NCBI GenBank assembly: GCA_947579665.1
Contig: OX388348.1
Coordinates: forward strand, 17,422,001 to 17,486,000
DNA length: 64,000 nucleotides
Origin: Sympetrum striolatum
Taxonomy: Eukaryota; Arthropoda; Insecta; Odonata; Libellulidae
Direction: 5' to 3'
The position numbers and the translations under genes were made by a program. The notes under the pieces are model-generated. The model searched no databases. It was not told the DNA's origin and was given only the letters and a program-made list of their open reading frames with translations. Below are positions 49,431 through 60,979 of the stretch, one piece after another (within the stretch, counting starts at the first letter, position 1; every line of letters begins with the position of its first letter).

Positions 49431-50054
49431 CTTTTTTTTATAGAATGTTTAAGGCCTAAAATTAATTTATTTGAAGTTGATCATGGTAGTATGCGATCAT
49501 ATTTTTACGCATATAAACTGGACCATCTCCTCCTTTTTTTAATTAAAGTAGCTATTGCAATCCCATTTATAGCCTTAAATTCAATATTTTCTATAAATTA
49601 TACCAATAATCCTTATATTAACGTAGTCACTTGTCACATGCTACTAGTCAATTAGTTATCAGCTTCTGTTGGATATTAAGATTAAACTAACGTTGTCTAG
49701 ATACAAATGCACATCATATTCTCGCCAAATTCCCAGAATATGTTTTCCATTAGCTTGATATTTATGATCAGCGTGGCAATAATTGACGTAAATGTATGAT
49801 TACATTCCTTCAGTTTGGTTCTATTGGAAGAATATTACAATTAGTTCACAGATACATTTTCAAAGAAAAATTGAGTTTCTAAAAACATTCTTAAGGCATA
49901 ATGTACTCAGCGAGCTTTCAATCTGTACAAGATAATTGTTTTCTATATTATAAGGTCAGCTAACGAATTCTTTGAAAACAAGAGTGTTTTATATATATTT
50001 CAAGCTCCTCAAAAAGTTCCAAATTGGCCAACTAATATAAAATGGTTCCTCGGA

Positions 50055-50242
50055 GATGTACCCAGCCATGAAAAACCGAAATCAAAAGTTTGGATGCTTT
50101 CAAAATTTGGGTGTGGCGTATACTGGGAAAAGAAAGTTGGATTTTTAGGAAAAGAAAAACTGATATGGTTTTAATTGGAGTATTTATTTGGCGCCGTAGG
50201 AAATGGATTGGTCAGGTATCAAATATAAGTGGGATTGCTTAA
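50055..50242 (+). pseudogene. Non-LTR retrotransposon ORF2 C-terminal fragment
   Basis: One frame reads LDAFKIWVWRILGKESW ... WRRRKWIGQVSNISGIA and then a stop at 50240. This corresponds to the post-reverse-transcriptase region of insect Jockey/CR1-type LINEs, where L-D-A-F-E-x-W-x-x-R-R-M-L-x-I-S-W is followed some 30 residues later by R-R-x-x-W-I-G-H-V. Upstream, the same frame gives KTEIKS before LDAF, as expected, after one stop (TGA at about 50069). Downstream the frame decays. The fragment is 5'-truncated and dead. It may extend to about 50330. Confidence 0.7.
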
Positions 50243-50439
50243 AAAAGAGACTGAGATGAAGGCAAAAGCTAAAAGATGTTATATGACATAAATGGTCGTA
50301 TGAGGTATCAATAAACAACAAAATAACATCGTGCAGACAGTATTAGGGAACATGAACTGTTAAAAGGGTAGAAAATTAATCTGAAATTTAATCAAAAACA
50401 ATACTTTGAATGAATTTTTAGGTATGCATTTAATGTTTA

Positions 50440-51020
50440 GCTCACTCGGACGCGTCAACATTCTGCTTGATATGAAAACGTCCGCTCGCATCATCATCCT
50501 GCCTCAAATTTGCGGAAGTTTAATGTATCGAATAACCAATTAAGTTCCCGTCAGTCCTTCAACTACGGAAGACCCAAGATGAATTCATAAAGAAAATTCG
50601 ACGCGCGCGGATTATTACGGGGTATTGGTTGTGACGGGACGAGCGCAAACAGGAGAGTCGGCTGACAAAGCGACGTATCTCAAGTACTAATTTCCATGTT
50701 TCGAATTTGGACGGTGCCATTCCAATAGAGAGAGATGACCTCACGTCCAATCAATTAAGACAACCGATATGACAACGCGGGGTTGTTCCGGACGTTTTCG
50801 TGCATATCTCCGTTGCTTTTGTTGGTAATGGGTTTCCGATTGCACACATTGCCACGCGATGGATCAATCCCGGGGCGGAACGGTGAGCGAAAATACCATA
50901 GTGGCGTGGATATTATGATTTATCTAACGGAGACGTCGCACGGTGGGCTAGAATCGGAAAAATCAGGACCGTACTCCGCCGCGCTGATTTGGCACTTTCA
51001 TTGCTATCGAATACCGGTAT
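50440..51020. other. GC-elevated, CpG-containing patch
   Basis: About 550 bases with raised G, C and CpG content. Open frames of 63 and 97 codons (50559-50750 minus, 50783-51076 plus) are unrecognised. Confidence 0.4.
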
Positions 51021-52084
51021 TATTATCAATTGGCAAGTTGGGGTTTTATTTTGAATTTCTCTTCAAAAAGCTTTAATAAATAAGTTGAAGTTGAAGAAGT
51101 CCGCAAAAACTCTAAGACCCGCATTTTTCGCAAAATATGGACCACTTCACTCACTGCATAATCTTAACGCGCAATAATCAACATAAATTACTTAAAGTTT
51201 TGTATGTGGAATCAACTCAGCAGTAACCATACGAAGTTTCAAAGTCCGCACTCCAAACACTACTTTCATATTTTCGGCCAGCCTTTTTCGATTATAGCCG
51301 CGTTACCGCGACTATACTGTGTGTGACGTATTTTATGGGTTATGCATGTGGAAATATGCCATTTTCTCGATGGGATTTATAGTTGCGGTTCAATTCTGGA
51401 AACAAAAGGTGATATGGGCGTGAAATCGATTCTCAGAGACAGATAGTCGAGTTTGGCGATATCTAGGCATCGGTCGAATGCCCGTTCCGCTCCTGTTTCG
51501 AGCGAAAATATCGCAGTGACCGATAGGCCATGAAGCTTGATGTATGATAGAGGTGGTGCATGGCGGCCAAAACAAATTCCACTTGTTTTACTCCCTCTGT
51601 TAGATCAAGAGTAGGGAACGTATTGACTGCGAATCATGAGAGAGACTCGGTGGTCAATTGTCATCGCTTATTCGGATGTATACGAATGGTCAAATGGTAT
51701 TTACCCAAAATGAAAAGTTAGGTGTGACCCAAATGTGTTTGAATCAGTGATGTAGGGGAATGGTCCTTGAAACCGGGTAGGATTCATTGATAATTCAAAT
51801 TATTTTCAATCAAATGTATTCCAATTTATTTCATAAATGTTTGGAGACGGAACGGTAAGAGAATACCATTAACTATATTTTAGAAATGTTTAAAGACTCC
51901 AGTGAAGTTTTCCGATTATCATTCACCCTCATGGTTATATTTTCTATTCTTCTTAATGCTTTTATTTCAGATTTGATCGCAGCCAAAGAATAACGTATCC
52001 TGAATTTAGTGACAGAGGCTGTGTCGTACTTCTGATCGGTCTTTCTATTTCCCCACACAAGTGTGTGACTACGAAGTGTAGGTA

Positions 52085-52161
52085 CACTCCTGGCCAAAAT
52101 TAACGCAGCACCTCCCTAGCGATTCTAACGGCCGGTGCTGCGTTAATTTTGGCCAGGAGTG
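52085..52161. mobile_element. 77-bp palindromic MITE with TA target
   Basis: Perfect 28-base arms (52085-52112 and 52134-52161) enclose a 21-base loop, with TA on both sides (52083-52084, 52162-52163). Each arm begins CACTCCTGGCCAAAATTAAC. CTGGCCAAAA recalls Tc1-type terminal repeats, and TA duplication is the Tc1/mariner signature. No substitutions separate the arms, so it is either young or kept identical by gene conversion or hairpin repair. The transcript would fold into a 28-bp hairpin. Confidence 0.85.
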
Positions 52162-52679
52162 TACATATGGTATCAATAAGAACAATCATGCTCGAGGCGT
52201 TTACGTTTACAAGTGATTCAAGTATTCAACAAAACTTTGACATACTTTACCACAGTTTTACTCCGTATAAGTCGTAAGCAACGTTCAATGACAAAATTTT
52301 ATAAATTCCAAAGTTGAAGCCCATATCTGTGGGAAAAAAAACTAAAAGTGGATATTAAGAATGCGTCTCCTATACGCCACCACCCTTTTTTACCAATTCT
52401 ATGCGTTTCTTCTCATCATCAAGCAAGTAAACTGCGAACGAGTTGGTTTATGGACATACACGTAATAGAAGGACAGGGAGAGTGGGAAAATATTGAATTC
52501 GCTATTTTTATTTTTCCTGATAAGAAAACTGATGTATCTATCGCGATCTTGTATTTATGTTGCATTATTTATTTAATATATACGCTGCAATTTTTATGAT
52601 TACCAGGTGGTAACGTTTGAGGGATGATATAAAAATACAATCTCTCTGGCATTCGCCCAAGGTCGGGAGGGAAAACCCT

Positions 52680-52744
52680 CCAAAAACTTCCCGTGGACAG
52701 TAAAATACCTCCCTCGGAAAGTCCAAAAACCTCCCGTGGACAGT
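52680..52744. repeat. 43-bp direct duplication
   Basis: CCAAAAACTTCCCGTGGACA (52680) recurs as CCAAAAACCTCCCGTGGACA (52723). The intervening bases also contain the related phrase CCTCCCTCGGAAAGT. Confidence 0.8.
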
Positions 52745-52749
52745 TGTCG

Positions 52750-53420
52750 TACATATCGTTGGCTTTTGTGTATTTATGTAAAAGATTCACATACAGTGAT
52801 GTCTACATCATAGAGTGAATACAAAAAACAAGAAATTTACAATCAATATCGATAATAATAAAATTGAAAAAAATAAAATTAAAAAATATCAAAATATTCA
52901 CTAGATCAACAATAACTATTAGCATGATAGGGAATATTTATTATTTACAGGGAATTTTTTTATTCATTCTTTTAAAAATGACTTACGTCTCTGTCTAAAA
53001 GAATTAGTTTAGGGTTATTTTACTAAAGTAATCGATTCAGCCGTTGATGAATTATGAGCCTGGCGCACATTTCTGGTAAAGGTAAAGAATTTCTAATAAT
53101 TCCAAGACCACTCGGAATTATTAAAAGTAAATTTTCCATATATAGTTTGCACATAAACACATTCCAAAATGTTCAGATAATTTCCTTTTATCTCTCAAGT
53201 TATGGCACAAAACTGTGTTTACATTTGAAAGGAACGGAATATCCTATCGTCCAAAATGAGAGGCTTTTTACGGTAAATTAGCAGCATATATGCAAATAAG
53301 GGTACACATATTCTGAATGACTTATAGAGATATGAATACGTCAATATTTACGTACATTTCGTTTAAAACAAACATCAAGGGAACCAAAAACATAGAAGAG
53401 TTCACGGGAACCTTCATCCC
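52750..53420. other. Anonymous AT-rich DNA
   Basis: No gene, RNA or bounded repeat seen. Confidence 0.6.
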
Positions 53421-53780
53421 CATCTTTAAACCCCGTTCCTAGTCCTGCATAGATGTTCAAAGTCACGCTTGAGCTTCCGTCGCCCGTCACTTAACCCTCT
53501 ATCAGTGAACTTTTCTAGAGTCCGAGTCAAAGGTACACACGCGTAATGCGGAGTCCCCTCTCGACATAAAAATAATTCACGCGCTGACGGGTTATGAGAC
53601 GCGTAAATTGGTCCGAGTTCAAACACGGGGACCGTAAAAGGCCCGGTCCTTTTTTTAACAAGTGCCAACTTTCGCCACCCCAACACCTTTGGGTACCTCA
53701 TTCTCCTTTATGCGCTCGTAAAGTGGTTCGGAAGGCGGGTTATGCGAACAGTGATAAATAAGGGAGCGGACGCGGAGAGA
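53420..53780. other. GC-elevated patch
   Basis: About 350 bases of raised G, C and CpG content with a 91-codon open frame on the minus strand (53426-53701) that matches nothing I know. Confidence 0.4.
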
Positions 53781-54049
53781 CCAAATCCGAAGTAGTGATT
53801 CTCCCCTGCGTTTGAAGTATGACTCAGCAGAAACGGATGTTTCAAAAGAAAATAAATCTTGCCTTGGTTTTGCATCATAGGGGTTATGGAGTGAATTCCT
53901 ACTGTACTGAACCCCTTACCTGTTTTGGAACAACATTTCGAGTATAATTTACTATACCAGCATGCTGTGCGGCTGAAAAAAGTATCAGAGATATATATTT
54001 TTTGTTTCAATCTATCAAGACACTTCATTTAGACGTTACTTTATACTAA

Positions 54050-55235
54050 TACTAGCTGAAGCGCCCGTTGATTCTCAACAGGGAATATAGAAGTAGATTA
54101 AATTCAAGTTGCCGGTAATGCGTAAATTCCCTTTAGAATAAGGTCTAAAATCCCAAGCTATTCTTACTGTACAAGAAAATTCATGAGCTCGGGTCAACAA
54201 TCGCATTGATCGTGAGGAGGATTGGCTATTTTCAACCTCAACAATTTTGGATAATTCACGCGTATTTTTTCAAAATTCTCCAAATTTCGATTTGGAAACA
54301 ATATTCCACGATCAAAATTAGAACATTCATTTAATTTCCGGTCTTTTGCTTCTTGTTTCGACTCCGCACGACTATTCTTCTGTTTTAATTCTTCAAAAGA
54401 AATATAGTCTGCTACCGATTAAAGTGAAGATTAGATTTATTCTTTATGGAAACCCATCTGAGCGATCTTAGTTCGGACCTGCAAAATTATCGAATAAAAT
54501 TGAGACAGTACGTCCTTCCTGGTCCCAGAAAACACATACGCAAAGTTTGACGCGAATCTGGCAAACGGTTTGTACTAAAATCGAAGACACACAATCTCCT
54601 GACTGTAATTACGTACCTGCAATTGCTGGTTACCTTCTTACAGAAAATTTCTCGTTATCCATGTAATATATCGTACTCTTCAATCATCAGCTTTATGGGC
54701 CTAAAGTCCACGAGTATTTTTACGGGATAAAGCATGAGCTCGGATTCAACAATGGGATCGGTCGTCAGGGGGATGAGTTGTTTACAGCCTCGAATTTTCA
54801 CGAAAGTTTTGTATATTTTACCAATATTCTCGCAAATTCTAATCGAAAGTAAGATTCCACGACCAAAATAAGAATCTTTATTCAATTTTCTATCTTTCGG
54901 TGTTTATCTCGATTCTGTACGACTATTTCTTCTAATTTAATTCTTCAAAAGAAATAAAGCCTGCAACCGATAAAAGTGAAGCTTACGTGTATTCCTTATG
55001 AAAATCTATCTGAGCGATCTTGGTTCGAACCCAGTAAAATTTTTGAATAAAAATGCGACAGTACTTCCTTCCTGATATAAATGGACACGTATGCAAAGTT
55101 TGAGACAAATCGGGCAAACTGTGTAGACTCCAATCCAAGACAAACAAACAAACCCACAAACACACAAACCCACAAACACACAAACCCACAAACACACAAA
55201 CCCACAGAATTTCTGCTTTATATATATAGATTATT
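54050..55235. repeat. Dimer of a 552-bp dispersed repeat ending in a minisatellite
   Basis: Two diverged units lie head to tail at a constant offset of 551-552 bases: CATGAGCTCGG (54182, 54733), AATTCTTCAAAAGAAATA (54387, 54939) and TCTGAGCGATCTT (54457, 55009). The first unit opens TACTAGCTGAAGCGCCCGTT near 54051. The second closes with the tandem array at 55138-55207 and TTTATATATATAGATTA. The ACTAGCTG head resembles starts of dispersed repeats common in insects, whose class I cannot fix from this copy. No open reading frame survives. Confidence 0.65.
55138..55207. repeat. Minisatellite, 16-bp unit
   Basis: About four copies of ACAAACCCACAAACAC in tandem, after (ACAA)n. It forms the tail of the 552-bp repeat dimer. 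The Cys/Val/Gly-rich open frames on the minus strand here are translations of this array. Confidence 0.9.
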
Positions 55236-55396
55236 AAGGTAAATATAGCAAAGGTTGTAAGAAGTTTTCCTGCTTACGATTTTGGATTAAATAAGACTGT
55301 AATGAGAGAAATACAGTATGGAACATAGTTTTATAAACTATTTACTATGAGTAAACAAAGGAAAAATGATGAGCACAATATATACTATCAATTATT

Positions 55397-55630
55397 ACCG
55401 GCCGCGTGGATAGCATGCCATCTAAGCTATCGCTCCTATCCCAAGGTCCCGGGTTCGAATCCCGGCTGATCGGATTTTTCCGATTCAGGGAATGGTTGTG
55501 TGTGTTCGTTGTTGCTGTTGCCTCGGTGAAGCACCTCCTGAAAAGTTCATCAGAGCTTAGGAGGACTACACCGGTGAAGGGCAACAGTAGCTAGGCATGA
55601 AAAAAAATAGCTTCAGGTACTACTTTGTGG
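55397..55630 (+). mobile_element. tRNA-derived SINE, best-preserved copy
   Basis: The head GGCCGCGTGGATAGCATGCC (A-box region) is followed by GGTCCCGGGTTCGAATCCCG, with a perfect B box at 55451-55463. The body, GGATTTTTCCGATTCAGGGA then ATGGTTGTGTGTG, is shared with the SINE at 41511. The remainder runs through GCTTAGGAGGACTACACCGG to an A-run near 55601-55608, which may be its 3' end. Phrases on either side of CCTCCTGAAAAGTTC are partly complementary (GTTGCTGTTGCC and GGGCAACAGTAGC). A 62-codon open frame across it is the usual SINE artefact. Confidence 0.8.
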
Positions 55631-55644
55631 TAGGAATCTATCAC

Positions 55645-55767
55645 GCAAAGAAATGAAAAGATAAGATTTTTACCCATATCATTGGAATAATTTATTGTTC
55701 TACCTAGGTTCTGACACGTCGCGTCAGATCTAATCTAAGTATAAAAGTTTTATCTTTTCATTCCTTT
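55645..55767. repeat. Small foldback with internal 17-bp palindrome
   Basis: Imperfect arms of about 29 bases: AAAGAAATGAAAAGATAAGA on the left and, inverted, AAAGGAATGAAAAGATAAAA on the right (55739-55767). Between them, CTGACACGTCGCGTCAG at 55711-55727 is self-complementary apart from one pair. It abuts the SINE and may be an independent small element or a relic of a larger one. Confidence 0.55.
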
Positions 55768-55769
55768 AC

Positions 55770-57478
55770 TTTCGTACGATATATCAAACCCCCAGCCATA
55801 TAATTGGATAAAGAAGTCAATTTTCATTAAAAAACAATATTAATATTCATCCAAATATGAAATTAAACCATTAAAAATTGAAGTTCTGAAGACTGAAAGT
55901 ATACCTAATATGACATGTTTTAGAGTTAGATAGAATTTTGCCAGTGGTAACATATGTAGGTATTTTGGTTTTGAAAAGTCGAATGTAATCCTTGTGTCTC
56001 ACTTCATTGAATAAAAATTTGAAATCAACGCATTTAAGTAATGTCATTCATGCCATTCTGTTACTATATTCTTTCTCAAAAAATCCAGATGAAAATAATA
56101 GTAAATAAATACACTTCTCTTCATTCCCTCGCCAGAAATTTTGGCAGCTAACGTTGTTGGGTATAAGTTTCTAAGCGTTTTCGGGTCTTATCGCTGTACT
56201 GACAGACATCTCCAATGCAATTATCAAAACACAGGGCATCGAATGCGTAAAAATGAGTTTCAAATGAAACTTTATCTCCCCTTATTTAAATAAAGAAGGA
56301 AAATATACCCGCATAACTTCGGAGTGACGAATCAGTATCGACAATTTAGATACAAGCATCTAACATTGCGATGCCTATTGATGCGAAAGATTTACTTTTA
56401 AATGGTCCTTTTCGAGAGACCTGTTTTATAATATGCTGACATAATAAGCGTGGATGTCCTTTTGGAGTCATCTCTGTGGAAGGGTTCCCGGGTTTTATAT
56501 CTCTCGCCTGAATAAATATCAGAGGGACGGGTAACAAGTATTCCGCACTATGAGCATTCTCCGGCTTTGCATTAGTCAAATCATTGGCTTGGATAACGAA
56601 TTTGACTCTTTTCATTCGTATGCCCTAACATAAGCCTGGAATAATTCATCGAACATTTTATCCGCATGGAAAGGCGGAAAATTTGATCTCATTATCATTA
56701 AAAAAGTACCTATGATTTTCACTGGTGAATATTAATAGCAAATACAAAACGTAATGCACGTTCTGTTATATGTTATCTATTAATGTGATTCAATTAGGCA
56801 AAAAGAGCATCGTGACAGTCTGTTAATATGCAAAATGCAAGTATGGTTATACAAATGGACGCAATTTAGATGGAATGCACGTTTCGAAACAGCTGCCGTA
56901 TGTCACTAGTATTATACATTACCCTACTTCAGCATGTGAGTAATAATTTAATCAATTATGTAAGATCAATAAATGAAGACCAACAATCAATGGTCATTCG
57001 TTAGGCTCCAATTTATAAAGACGTGAACGGTTTTAAAGCATCATATTTATTGGACAGTAGCCGAAAATAGAATAAACAGAGCTTAAAATAATATACCATT
57101 TTTTAAATTTACGAATGTTCAACGTCAAGGCAAGAGATTCTTAGCCATTTTCGTATTGGAAATGTTGTGTTTCGAGAAACAGTGAAATTGAAATATCGAG
57201 TTAAATACATTTGTTGAGTTAATTTCAGATGTGAAGAGCTATTTAATTACCTCGTTTCCTTTCAAATCTATATGATTAGCCATTAATGAAAAGGTAAGCA
57301 TTGTGGTTCCTTTTATATGATTGATGTATTACAAATGATTCATAGTGGATAGCCATTCTATAGTATCAATAAATTATATGATTACTGCAGCCATGCAATT
57401 TTAAGTGAGAAACATTGCAAACTCTTGGATTGCGGTGAATAAGTAATTTGATTCGTGATCACTAAAAATAAAATATAA
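55770..57478. other. Anonymous AT-rich DNA
   Basis: No gene recognised. The slightly less AT-rich stretch near 56340-56620 holds an unrecognised 89-codon open frame on the minus strand. Confidence 0.55.
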
Positions 57479-57480
57479 TA

Positions 57481-58809
57481 GGGTAGACCGAGGCTAAACG
57501 GATCATGGGGCTGAACGGATCTTGCTAAGGTATGTTGTTTCTCCAATCCAAGAATACATATCTTCCGTATTGCTGTGTTTAATTTTGAGAAAGACATCTA
57601 TAGATGCGTATATGAACTACATAAACAAGTGGCTGGGAGTCTTGCGCTCACGTCAGTGGCCATTCTGGGAAGAGTCGCCGAACCGTGTATACGGGTTTTT
57701 TTCGTCAATGTAATTTTTGTGAACAACATCAACGGATTTTTCTGCTCAGGGTACGTTATATTTCAATTTTTTTGCAATATAATGAAGTAGTAGCTGTTGA
57801 ACAATTATATACCAATCAGTGTCCAATCATTAAGCATTGAGTTATTTTTTTAAATTTTTGTAATTGACTTTTGCTATTCTGTGACAAACGGATCTCGAAA
57901 AATGGGGCTAAACGGATCATAACCTTAAATGTTGCTTATGTGTATAAATCTTTAACATTTATTAATTATCCTTATTCCCGGCATATGTGGTTAGAAATAG
58001 TCATGGAAGAGGTTGAGCAGAAAGTAAAATCTAAAGCTATTACTCTGCTCCAAGCTGCCGTACACTGCCTTACACATCGCTTAAAATAAGAGTTTCTTCT
58101 CTTACTGGTATATTCCAAGTCATGGGGGCTAAAACTGTAATGGATCTCGAATCTTAAAAAAAGATTAGTAGTTAAAATATTACATCTGTCAAAACAAGGA
58201 TTTAGGCCGACACCAAAAAATGTAAATAAAATGCCTTTAATTATTGTGAACGCATGGGAATCGCTCACAATTTTAACCAGGAAGCAAATATTGCTGACCA
58301 AGATTGGTTCTTTGGATTCCTCAAATGACATTGTCATCTGTATATCAGAGGGGCTATCAAGAGCAAAAATAAATGCTTCAAATGCGAAGAATGGCGAAGA
58401 ATGGTGAGAATTGCTGCGAAAAGAAGTTGTTTAATAGTCACTCCATCCGTGCAGTTTGTTAGCCAGATAGGGATGCCAAATAAAATATAATGACTTTTTA
58501 TTAATAAATAACTTAAATTCCTTCATTTTTATTACAAACTCATATTATATACTCGCATATATTCCTGTTTTGATACATACGCAGCATGATCCGTTTAACC
58601 CCCGTAATGGGGGCTAAACGGATATTGAACGGTTGATGGTTAATTGCAATTTTTGTGAAAGTTTTCGCAAAAATAGATATGTAACCTCCCTCATTCGTTT
58701 TATGAAGAGTTGGCATGTAATTTAAAAAAGTTTAAAAGAATATATTCCCAATATTTTTTTTGCAATATGAATTAAACTGCGGAGTGATCCGTTTAGCCTC
58801 GGTCAAACC
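57481..58809 (+). mobile_element. Decayed pogo/Tigger-like DNA transposon, TA target
   Basis: The left end GGGTAGACCGAGGCTAAACG (57481-57505) and the inverted right end GGTTTGACCGAGGCTAAACG (58785-58809) match at 23 of 25 bases. TA lies outside each (57479-57480, 58810-58811). The terminal motif GGGGCTAAACGGATC recurs inside the element at about 57507, 57904, and as a palindromic pair at 58588-58623. Between 57985 and 58430 lies a broken but recognisable transposase N-terminal region. At 1.3 kb it is shorter than a complete pogo-like element and lacks a visible DDE catalytic part, so it is an internally deleted, inactive copy. Confidence 0.85.
57985..58430 (+). pseudogene. pogo/Tigger-like transposase N-terminal remnant
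   Basis: A plausible psq-type helix-turn-helix reads MEEVEQKVKSKAITLLQAAV, then THRLK and a stop. Further on, LVVKILHLSKQGFRPTPKNV ... LIIVNA (58165-58254) shifts frame at 58254 into GIAHNFNQEANIADQDWFFG plus FLK. A stop at 58326-58328 then stands where the family has Arg, followed by HCHLYI. A second shift gives SEGLSRAKINASN. The order F-N-x-E, then D-W-x-x-x-F-L-x-R-H-P-x-L-S-x-R, then E-x-x-S-x-A-R is the CENP-B-type DNA-binding half of pogo, Tigger and jerky-like proteins. Catalytic Asp residues are not found downstream. Two frameshifts and at least two stops make it non-functional. Confidence 0.8.
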
Positions 58810-58811
58810 TA

Positions 58812-60500
58812 CAATACAAACGCCTTTATGTGGCGAACTTGGAGCTAGGACGTACCATCTTCTGTTTGAACCATAAATTATATTTGGTAGTGAAAAGAAT
58901 GAAATGGATGCTGGATTAGGAAAAAATTTAAATGATTTACATTTGGTTTAATATTCGTTGTTTACTATTTCGTAGAAGACACCGGTAAATAAAGTTTCGC
59001 AATTTCACAAGTTATAATAGTGAGTGCGAATTTCCCCCTAGATGGCTCAAGGGCAGGGTTTAATTAGCTACATAAAATCACGTTTAGCCCCTTTAATTAA
59101 CTCAGTTTTCTTTGTGGCGAAGATGTGTAACCCTTTTTCAGTCGGAAGATATTTTTTGTTTTCCTCGGCGTACTAATTCATTAAGGTTTCTTTCTTGGAA
59201 GAGATTCGTTTATTCTAGCTAATTCAATTTGAAATTATATCAGAGTTGATTGCTGTCATATCAAAAATGTATTTCAACTCCAAAATTTACGCTTTCTTTA
59301 AAAAAATATTACAGTGCTATGATAATAATTGAAAATGAAGGGGTTATATTCAAAGTGTAAATGATTCTAATAATAAATATATATAGATTATAATACAATA
59401 TTAATTCCCGAATTTGCATTCCAACACCATAGTGTAATTGTAATGATGAAGTAATTATTATTCTAGTAATATTTAACTGCTCGTAGGCTACAAGCTTAGT
59501 GTCAGTTTTATTACCTACATATATCAAAGTTATATACAACATTGATATACAATGTATAGCATATATGCCATACTGACAATTCTCACAGAATTATAATATT
59601 CCTGCATACATATGTAGCATTTAGCTTAATAAAATAATTCATACAAAATATGATATGTAACGACTTTTACTCGATGTTTTGGGGATCGTGAGTTCATGGG
59701 TTTCGGGAATTCATTAACTATTTCACCACACAAGTATGGAAACAATTTAAACCGGATGGAACTGAAATGAGTGACGTTAATATTTTATAAATTTTTTTCA
59801 AATCTTAAATTCTTGTTTTGTCTATGATGTACTATATTTTAAGATATACCTAGATAATAAAATATATGGTTTACCACTAACTGAGGTATATTTGAATGGC
59901 AATATATTAGGACAAACATAATAAACATAGAAATCTACTTTTACATCGGAAATAAGAATCAAACAGATGGGATGGAAAAAAACTAATCAACATAAAGAAA
60001 ACAAAAACAAAATGCAGCAAGAAAAAAATTGAAACAAACAATGGACTACCTAATGGAAAGGAGCAGCATTTCAGTCTTCATTACAAGTGAAGTATAAAAA
60101 GTGCACTCAAATCAAATCTGATCTAGATATCTCGAGTAAAATGGTTGAAAATATATTAACGTTAAATATAAACGAAAATTCAATGGGGGTTAGCAAACGT
60201 TATTTTGGAAATAAATAGCAGCGCAAATCCACCTTTTAATATTTACGTTTAGGCTAGCATATCTGGAATACCTCTCAGTAAGTATACGTTTAATAGATTT
60301 TGTGGAGGATTTATTACTAACTTGAACCTTTCCTTTATCTCATACGCCGTGGTTCCCAATAGTCCCCCTCCGTTTCTTTCTCAAGGTGATTCCGTTCTAA
60401 ATTACCGAACTCTTTCCCGACATTTTCCGTCAACTTCCACCCCATTTCTGTCTTTTCCAAATGATAAACTGAGAGGAAGGAATTGACCCAGTTAGGAAGA
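58812..60500. other. Anonymous AT-rich DNA
   Basis: No gene recognised. Near 59680-59710 a phrase GATCGTGAGTTCATGGGTTT is weakly B-box-like, without other SINE features. Confidence 0.5.
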
Positions 60501-60800
60501 CACTGGCACTAAATCAATAGCGAGAGAACTTGATCGTTAGGAACTTTGACTCCCGCGGCGTAGAATGCAAACTGACGTATCTCCGGAGCTCCAACGGGAC
60601 GGTCGCGATAGAAGGATTAAGGATAGCGGGGGATAATGGAGAAGAAGTTGAGGTAACGAGGAGTAAAGAGACCGTGCGTGGGTGTGGCTGAGTGGGTTAC
60701 GGAGTAAGGACACTCGAGTGCTATTTTGGGAGTGCTCGCGATCCGTGATTTAGTGAATGTGACACGAGGTGCCAAACTCGGGCCAAACTTCTTAATCGCT
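60500..60800. other. GC-elevated patch
   Basis: About 300 bases with raised G, C and CpG content, purine-rich at 60600-60700. No open frame of note crosses it. Confidence 0.4.
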
Positions 60801-60979
60801 ACCGGATACTTATCGGTTTACTTTAATAAGGATAGTTAATCTTTGGCCATAGTTCGTTAACGATGAGAATTAATGTCAAAACTTTGGGTTATTGAGTGAG
60901 GATTAAAAGGCGTAATTACAGCTCCTTTTTAATGCTCTTTTGGTTTATCAGTATGAAAGCATGCTCGGTAGGGAATTTC

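Noticed and set aside
54983..55205. Three overlapping Cys/Val/Gly/Leu-rich open frames on the minus strand
   Set aside because: They are frame translations of the 16-bp minisatellite and the adjoining repeat.
55438..55475. Possible functional tRNA gene at the perfect B box
   Set aside because: Acceptor and D-arm pairing cannot be drawn, and the sequence continues into a SINE body shared with another copy.
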